A stretch of DNA of 64,000 bases. Source: Siphonodentalium dalli (Eukaryota > Mollusca > Scaphopoda > Gadilida > Siphonodentaliidae). Every line of letters begins with the position of its first letter. The first letter of the stretch is position 1. The stretch is from contig CP136069.1 of NCBI GenBank assembly GCA_032622095.1, forward strand, positions 63,844,819 to 63,908,818, in the 5' to 3' direction. The notes under the pieces are model-generated. The model was not told where the DNA came from. It saw only the letters and a program-made list of their open reading frames with translations, and searched no databases. The translations under genes were made by a program, and so were the position numbers. This document shows positions 53,301 through 62,300 of this stretch, one piece after another.

Positions 53301-56300
53301 AGACAGTGTCAGCTGTATTCACTCACAACTGGATCATTTTGAGTAGAATATATGTGCTCATGGTGCTCACCTCTGTTGAACAATGCAAGGAGAGCCAAAC
53401 TATTTATTTTATAAAATCATTGTTCTGGTGTCCCGAGGCAGGTTTTCGTGGTACATCGACCTATTCCACTGCTTCCGTTTGTCAGTTACACGACATGGAA
53501 ACCACTACGAGATAACTCGTAGTGGCAACCTGCGAAGGTTGCGTACTACGAGATAACTCGTAGTGGCACTCAACGTGTTAAAAAGCCTTGTCAAACATAT
53601 TATATTATTTCAATGGCCTTAGTGGGGGGAATTCCGCCCATTCCTATTTTCAAATCCATACTGCTTTCCTATGCTCCAGTACAGCTAGGCACTGGTTAAC
53701 TGGGGGGATTTCTGGTAACCCCCAGAAAAGCAATGGTGGCACTTACTAGTCGCTACTTGCGGGAGCATTGCGGATTAGCACAGAGGCTGGGCAGTGGGAA
53801 TGAGTCCAGACATTTATACCGCTCATGCAAAAAAATATATCAGGTACATTGGGACCTGGTGCTGTGGGAAGCCCTATTCACTCTTATATTGATTCCGATG
53901 CAGATATCTTATATCTTAAAGCCAGCACTTAAAATACACTTTGTTAACAGATTGCACATTGATTTTAACTATTTCATGATGGGAGATACGCTGGTGCAGC
54001 ATTAAAGATCCTTTGCCCATGCATTCTCTTATATATGCGAGGCTCCATATATAAGAGAATGCCCTGACATACAAGGTCAAGATAAATAGTTAGGCCAATG
54101 TATTTTTTCTCCCTATGGGAGACGTTCATATATAAGAGAATGCATTGGCACAGGGTTTTTGCAAAATTTCAGGAAGCTCCAGTCATGGAAGGGTTAAAAT
54201 AAAAATGATTACTAGTTATTTTGACAGAACAAACCAAGCTTGGATATATATGTGTGTCTGACATTTGCAGAATGAGTTCCCCAGAGGGTGAATTTAGTGA
54301 TGCACAGCGGGCTTAGCATCACCAAACTCACCCTCTGGGGACCTCATTATACTTAGGCCTCATCTTATGGGAAGTATCTATATTCTTAAGTTAACATTGT
54401 TTTTAATTACTTTTTCCCTTCTGATCAGATTCTATATCCCCTAATTTGGAGAATAAGAAATACATAATCGAGGTAACTAATGGGTGAACATCACCAACTT
54501 CAACAGGGTAACTTCACTATGATCCTAGGTCTCCAATAGCAGTTGAGGCCTAAGCAGAATGAGGTTCCCAGGTGGTGACTTTGATGATGCTAGCCTGCCG
54601 TACAGGATGAGGTCACTAAATTCAACCTCTGGAGACCACATTCAGATGCAATATATTTAAAATTCGTTGTGATATGGCTTTGTTGCTAAAACAACGTTAA
54701 ATTCCAATCAATCAATCATATATTTAAAATAAATGAATAAATAATACACAGGCATCTCTGTATTGTATAAAATAACTTGCCAACGACCATGTTACATGAC
54801 ATTATGTGGGACTGGAGTGTATTTCTATATAAAATGATGATTTGAACTCACCTCTTATTTTATTGATATCTTTTTTATAAATATTATTAAATGAATTGTA
54901 GGTCACTGTGAGTCTGTTCGCACGGAAGTGCACCTGGAGAAAGTTGTTCAGGTCGTCGTATATATACAGCAGGAGACCGTCTTCAGCAAATGTACGGAAA
55001 CTTAGAACAATTGTCTCGTCCAGCACATCTCGGTATGACGATGAATCCAGAACGAGATACGATGTGTTTGTTCCAATGAATGTTATATTATCCTGGTTTA
55101 TATCTGCAAATAAAAAAACAAGAACATAACCCTTTCTATAATCAATGGATTCTCCCACTCAGTTATACAAGTATACATTGGAATGGTCTATTGTTCATTT
55201 GGTCCTGAGGGGTGTTCAGCAAGCCTGGATATAGTGTGTCTGATATTTGTAGAATGAGGTCCCCAGAGGGTGAATTTAGTGACGCTATACCCCACACAGC
55301 AGGCTAGCATCACAAATTCACCCTCTATGGACCTATGTATCTATAGTATGTAATTAACATTGTTTTAGTTTCTTTTTCACTTATGTTCAGTTTCTATATA
55401 TATACCCTAATTTGCAGAAGATAAAAATGCATTATCAAGGTGACTAATGGGCGACCATCAGCAAATTCAATCTGATCCTAGGTCTCCCATAGCAGTTGAA
55501 GCCTAAGCAGAATGCGGTTCCCAGAATGTGAGTTTGGTGATGCTAGCCCACCTAGCAGGATAGTATCAGTAAATTCACCCTCTGGTGACATCATTCTGCA
55601 AAATCAGACACTCTATTTCCAGGCTTGTTCTCTCCCAAAGTTATAAAATTATACATTGGAATAGTCTATTATTCAATTGGAGGGGTGTTCAGGAAATATA
55701 AGCAGATGACAGTATGACGAAAAGACTTGGAAATTCTGAAGGAATTCTTTGTGGGAAGATAGCCATATTTTAATTTCAATGTGAGACGACAGAAAAATTA
55801 CGACTCGTTGCCTCCATCATAATGAACTCTCATTTATTTTTTACATCTGTTTTTCATTCCATGCTAATTCTTAAAGGCAGGGATGGCCTTCACAGTGGGT
55901 ATTGTTCAAATAGTCACACCCATTAAAACTGCCATAAACAGAAAGATTATTAAAATATAGACATATTTTGTTCTTATTCCAATTAAAGATATTGCATAAA
56001 TAGTATGTTATTGTCAAGTTCATATGTTTTGTTATGTAAACAAAAGCCAGGTTCTGTAACGTTTTTGGCTCTTGTTTAATACATAACAAAGCTTACTAAC
56101 TTGACAACAGAATATTATTTACGCGATACTTATGATAGGTATAAGAACAAATTATGTCTATATTTTAATATTCCTTCTGTTTCTGGCGGTTTTAACGGAT
56201 GTGACTATTTTAACAGCAATGCCCACCGTGAAGGCCAATTGTGCCTTTAACCCTTTGAGTGCCAGGTCCGATTTTTTTATCAACCCATATACCCTGTGCC

Positions 56301-59300
56301 AATGCATTCTCTTATATATGCGAGTCGACCATAGGTCGCCTCGCATATATAAGAGAATGCATTGGCCTAACAATTTTTCATCATTTGATATTATTTTTTA
56401 CAATTTTTTACAATTTTAATAAATTTTTTATAAATCTAAAAAAAAAAAAAAAAACATATTTTTTTATTGTTTTAGGGCCGATTTTACAGACTGTAAATTA
56501 GGCACTGAATAATGAAATGTTCAGATAATTAGTTCAGCAAACGACATTGGTTGTCTCTCTGTCGTCTGCTTATATTACCTGAATATCCTTAAAAAAAAAA
56601 AAAATTACTTGGGTTTTGATTAAATGTATTTGAAAAAAAATTTGAGGACTAATTCTATGATGCGCATTGAAATCAACATGGCTGGCATCTTTCCAAACAT
56701 GTCCGGAAACTAGTTTGTGCATCAGTGCATTTTGGAAGAGCTCTTGACTGACATCTAAATCATTAATTAAGTGACAACTAATTGATAGCTTTTAATAAAT
56801 AATTAACACTTTGGCGGGTCGGTATCCCATCTACAATGTCAGCACAATGTCAGTATTTCTATTTTAATTATAAACCTTGGTCTGCATGTATTGACCGACA
56901 CTTTTCATTTAATAGGCTGATTTTGCAACATTTTGTGCGCGCAAATACGTCACTATTATAAAACTATTGAAAATGACATAAATGTTGTTGCACCAACCAA
57001 CAGTATGATGACATAAATGTAATGAGGTTCTACCCGACAAAGGGTTAAATTATTGTGGAAATAAATAAACATGATCAATATATTTGACAACATATATGAG
57101 GGTGTCCCCCCCCCCTCTTTTTGATTCTCTCTGTTAATTGGTATTCAGAGGGGTTGAGGGTGACAACGTCATATATTGCTGAGCAAATAATGGATCAGAT
57201 TGAAGGGACTGACCTGTTTCACAATTCGTTCCAAACTGTGCCCACTTGTTTTTACATGTACATGTATACGACCCCCATCGCTCCAGACATGAGCCGCCAT
57301 GATGACATGGATTTGGCCAGCAGGATGATTGACAGCCAGCAGACAGACCAATGGCACTGGAAGATAAAACAAGAAATGTCACTCGGAAATGACTATGTCC
57401 CGTAATGAAGCAACTCCTGAGCGAATTTATACCCTGACCTCCAATAATTTGTAATGTCGCGTTCCATGAAGTATTTTTTAATATAATACCACCATACTTT
57501 CATGATTTAGAGTATGGGCCCAAGGATATATAGAGAATGCATTATGAAAATAGGCAACATCATCACATCATTTCCATATAAGATATGTGCTGGTTTTGAA
57601 AATATATATAGTTACAATCCGTTGAGTCTGTTAACCCTTTGAGTGCCAGGGGCCGATCTCATCGGCCCTAAACCTACAAAATAAGTCTGTTAAAGGATAT
57701 AAGAATAAATTATTAAAATTGTAAAAAATTATAAAAAAAAAACAAAACAAAAAATTTAAGCCAATGCATTCTCTTATATATGCGAGGCGACCTATGGTTG
57801 ACTCGCATATATAAGAGAATGCATTGGCACAGGGTATATGGGTTGATACAAAAATCGGGCCTGGCACTCAAAGGGATAACACATCTGACTTTGACAAATC
57901 ACAATGCACACATATCACGACACACCGTCACCCTTAGGTTAACCATCACGACTTGTCTCGTTGATATCATGTGACGTACAGACACGAAGGGTAGTATCTG
58001 TAACTTAATCGAGAGAACGACCTTGTCATGTGACCTTGACCGTAACCTTTTGGAAAACAAATTGTCAGACACATCGTCCCCTTAATAACTATGGCAAGTT
58101 TTAACATAATTCAATAAAGCATCGTGATGTTATGGAGCAGACATGAATGGTGCAAGAAAATATGACTGGTGCAGATGATGCCCAAGTTTGAAAGCACCCT
58201 GTGACCTTGACCTTTGACAAACCGCATTGCACACATAACGTGACACACCATCACCCTTAGGTTAACCATCACGCCTTGTTTTGTTGAAATCATGTGATGT
58301 ACACAAAAGTTATGGAGCGGAAACGAAGGGTAGTATCTGGTGACTTAATTGAGAGAATGACCTTGTTCTGTGAGCTGGAACTTTAACGATTGGAAAAATA
58401 TTTTGTGCGTGACACATCGTCTCCTCATTAGGAACAACTGTGCCAAGTTTCATCAGAATGCAATAAAGCATCAAGATGTTATGGTGCAGACATGAGGGTG
58501 CAAGAAAATATGACTGGTGCAGATGAAGTGTAAGTTTGAAAGAACCCTGTGATCTTGACCTTTGACAAACAGAATACACACATATTGCGAGACACCGTCA
58601 CCCTTAGGTTAACCATCACGCCTTGTTTTGCTGCAATCAAATGTGCCAAGTTTCAACAGAATCCAATAAAGCATCGCGATATTATGGAGTGGACACAAAA
58701 GCTTATGGACGGACGGACAGACAGAAAAGACAAACACAATATGCACCCGAAAAATGTTTTCAGGCACATAAAAATACCAGTAATATCCAGACGACAGAGC
58801 ACTATCACTGAAAAATATAAAAATAATTAACAATTTTATTTCATTATTCAACTTTATCATGTAATGTATCACAAAATTCAGGCTACAAGCGGTTTCAAGT
58901 CCTGTGGAATTTAAGTTATTATTCATAATTTTATTTTTATCATCGTTCAAAAAAACTAGAAGAAAAATACATAGTGGTTTGGAAAGGGTCTTAAAAGTGG
59001 TAAAACTTTATCACCTCATCAATTCACATGGTCTCGTTTATACTCAAGTTTAAAAGTTGCCACGATTATGAGTGATGTCTTCATGAATCGCAGAATACTT
59101 TCTCCTCATGCAAGCTTGTAATGAAACACTCAGTAGGCCACATCAAAAAGAGAGTTGTTTTTGCATCACTGGATACACTGTGGATGGACAGATTTTTCAC
59201 TGTCAACATAAACACTTGTTCTCTATAAATGCTCAGTAGTACATATGTTACCAAAACATTACAAACAAAACAAAACAAGAAGTAGCACCCAAAATTTAAT

Positions 59301-62300
59301 TCCAAGAATAAATTAAAGTTTAAAAAATGATCTACAACCTACGCTATTTGAAAACCATCCTAGAAAGTTCCTCATGTAAAACATGGAATTGACAAATCGT
59401 CGATCAGGGACGTAATTACAAACTGCGATGAAGGCCATCATAAAGTCAGTCGTAAATGTTCAATAATCCAAACACCCGGTCACTCTGAAGGGTATTCGGT
59501 CTGGAGAGGTACGTTTTACTGTAAAAACGTTGGTGCTTCTAGAGCTTTTGGTGATGCTGAACAAAAGTACATGTATAATGATCTATTTAACACGTTGACT
59601 GCCACTTCAAGTTATCTCGTACTTTTTGTGGGCAACTGAATGGCAGAACACGATTTCCGGCAGTGAACGTGTTAAATGCATTTTTTTAGACCCTATATTT
59701 CTTTTACTATCCTTTCTTCTCTGATTTTCAACTCACAAATGTTCTACAATTGACTCCACTATTTCCCTGTTTCTATTTTACATACAGTATGTTAATTATT
59801 ATTATATCACACATGTATCTGTTCGTTGATTTTTTTTTAAATGAATGATACTGATCAGACCAAAAAAAGTCTAATGCTATTTTTGCAAAGTTTGATGTGA
59901 AATCAGAGATGAAGGAACTTTGAACTAAAAATCACCTTGTATTGACGAGTTTGGATAGGTCTCTGAATTCTCCATTGTAATTAAGGCCCCTCATACAACC
60001 TGTCATCCCTGACTGCCGGATCCGTTTCTCTGTGGAAATTCTGAAAGAATAAAAATTATTAGAAAATAAGGTAAAAATTAAATGTTTCTTAAACAAAAAT
60101 TTGCAATATAAACTGAAAAAAAAATAGGCAACAAAAAGAAAAGGATCACCGTATTTAATTATAAGTTTTGGGCCAAGTTTTTAAAGGGGATGATGTAGTC
60201 ATGGTGAAATGTGAAAAGGGCTTAGTGACTTTTAAAACAGAAGTTTCATTTAAGCTTGGTTGGTTGGTTGCAGCAATATGTCAGTTGTTCAAAAAAGTCA
60301 GTCGTTATTGCAGGAAATATATGCATGGAAATCAAGTGTTTTTTCTGTCTCTCATCGTAACATCAAGAAAAGAATAAAACATTCCAATCTATTTAGGAAA
60401 TAACTCTCGTTCAGGATTAAGTTTATGCAGTTATAATTTAATCACAAGCTGTCAATTCACGAAATACAGTAATGCCCTAAATAATCAACTCCTTAACCAC
60501 AGCAGAATTATGGGTAACTTTTCAGGATTTAGTTGGAAAGTTCTCACAGAGAGCTTTCCGATGAATGGCAACAAGCCATATTTCCGACTAAATCCTGAAA
60601 AGTTACCCATAATTCTGCTGTGATTAAGGAGTTGATTATTTAGGGCATTACTGTACTGTAAAACAATTGGTTGTCTCTTAATCAGCCATTAAAGTTAATT
60701 CTTGATAACTCCTAATCGGTGTCGGTCACTCTTCCTGAAAGCACAGGTGGCAGCGGACGTGTTGGCACAATGCCAGAATTGTTTATATTGAAATTGGGCG
60801 ACCAAAGAAAATTGTCAATATGAAGTTTCTAATCAACTAGATGCATGATTGATAAATGTTTGTTCCCAAGACATAATTGTTGATAGCGAGAAATGTTTCA
60901 ATTTTATGGAAATATATTGGTGAAATCTAGATGTATTTCCCCAATACTGGGATTAAATTATAATAAATAACTCTTGTTTAGATAAAGGTTATGAGTTATT
61001 ACCGAATCATATGAAGATAAATTTACTATAACAGCATAATCTTAATTGAAATAAAAGAGTTATTTCTTAAACAACCAAAAAGTTAGAAGAAATTTTAGAT
61101 TATCGAGAATAACCTTAACTCATTCAGTACCATGTCTCCTGGTGGGGACAGCTATCTGTAAACCAGCTCTCCTGGGGAAAAACACTATTTTGACTAACAC
61201 TATATTTAGATTGATTATTAAAATCAGAAAGAATCGAATTGACAGCAGGGATTGCTGGTATAGGCCCTACCCATGAACAGCTTTGAAACTCCATGTCCGG
61301 TACTGTAGAGGGCCATCATAGGTCAAAACATTCATGTTGCCATGGCAACAATAACTTCAAATTGACACCGATTGTGTTAAATTACAATTTTTTTGTGTTA
61401 TGTGGCCAACTAAATCATTTGTTCAGTGTTGTTTTGGACATTAATTTTGCTTTTGGAACAACATATTTTGTTATGGCAAGGATGTGGGGTGTGTGTGTGT
61501 GGGGGGGGGGGGGGGGGGGGCTAATCGGTGAGACCAAACAAATTTTCTAATGGGATGTTTACAATAAACAATCTCCGCGAAAAGAAGATAACAAAACTGG
61601 AAATGAACTGTCTGCATTTTATATGCCTACAACAGTCGCACTATCCGCAGTGCGGCATACTTCTAGTTCGTGCTGTAGCTACGATGTCAATGACACACCT
61701 TTGGGACATCAAATTAACCCGGTGACAATTCTGTCTGATTCAGCGCATCGAAAAATCCCAAATTTCGGTTTGATATCGTTAACACCATTAGAGCAGTCTA
61801 TCGACAAATTTTTTCTATAGTAAATTCTCATTGTAATTTGGCGAACCCCTTAAGGTACATAGTTTGATTGACATAATGTACACGTTGTCGACATTAGCGT
61901 TCCTAGGTCGTTTGGCGCCAAACCAAGTCTATGATGGATCAGTGTATGCCCGACTTGGTAGGAATCGACGTTTACACAATAAAAATTTGTTTCCAATTAA
62001 CATATATGTACCCTGTATACGTTGACCTCTCAGAGAGTTTGAACTCTGCAAGACTTAGTCACGCCCACATAGCACATCAATTTTCACCACTTATATTCAG
62101 ATGGCTGTATCTCCTAAACGCCTCGACATGCAGAGCTGCCTGATGCGTCATTTTAACGGCGACATACTCAGCTATATCATGATGTACAATCTTGTATATA
62201 TAGATCCAATTCCCCTCGTCAATGAGTATTTAGTACAGAAAGGGTTAATTCTTACTTGCTGTCTAATCCACCGAGATACAACGGTCCATGAAAGGCTGGA

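Noticed and set aside
57121-57405. Plus-strand open frame over the first EGF exon
   Set aside because: It is the shadow of the EGF exon on the other strand.
61501-61520. G run as a possible regulatory quadruplex
   Set aside because: A simple homopolymer in an intron, with unreliable sequence length; no further support.
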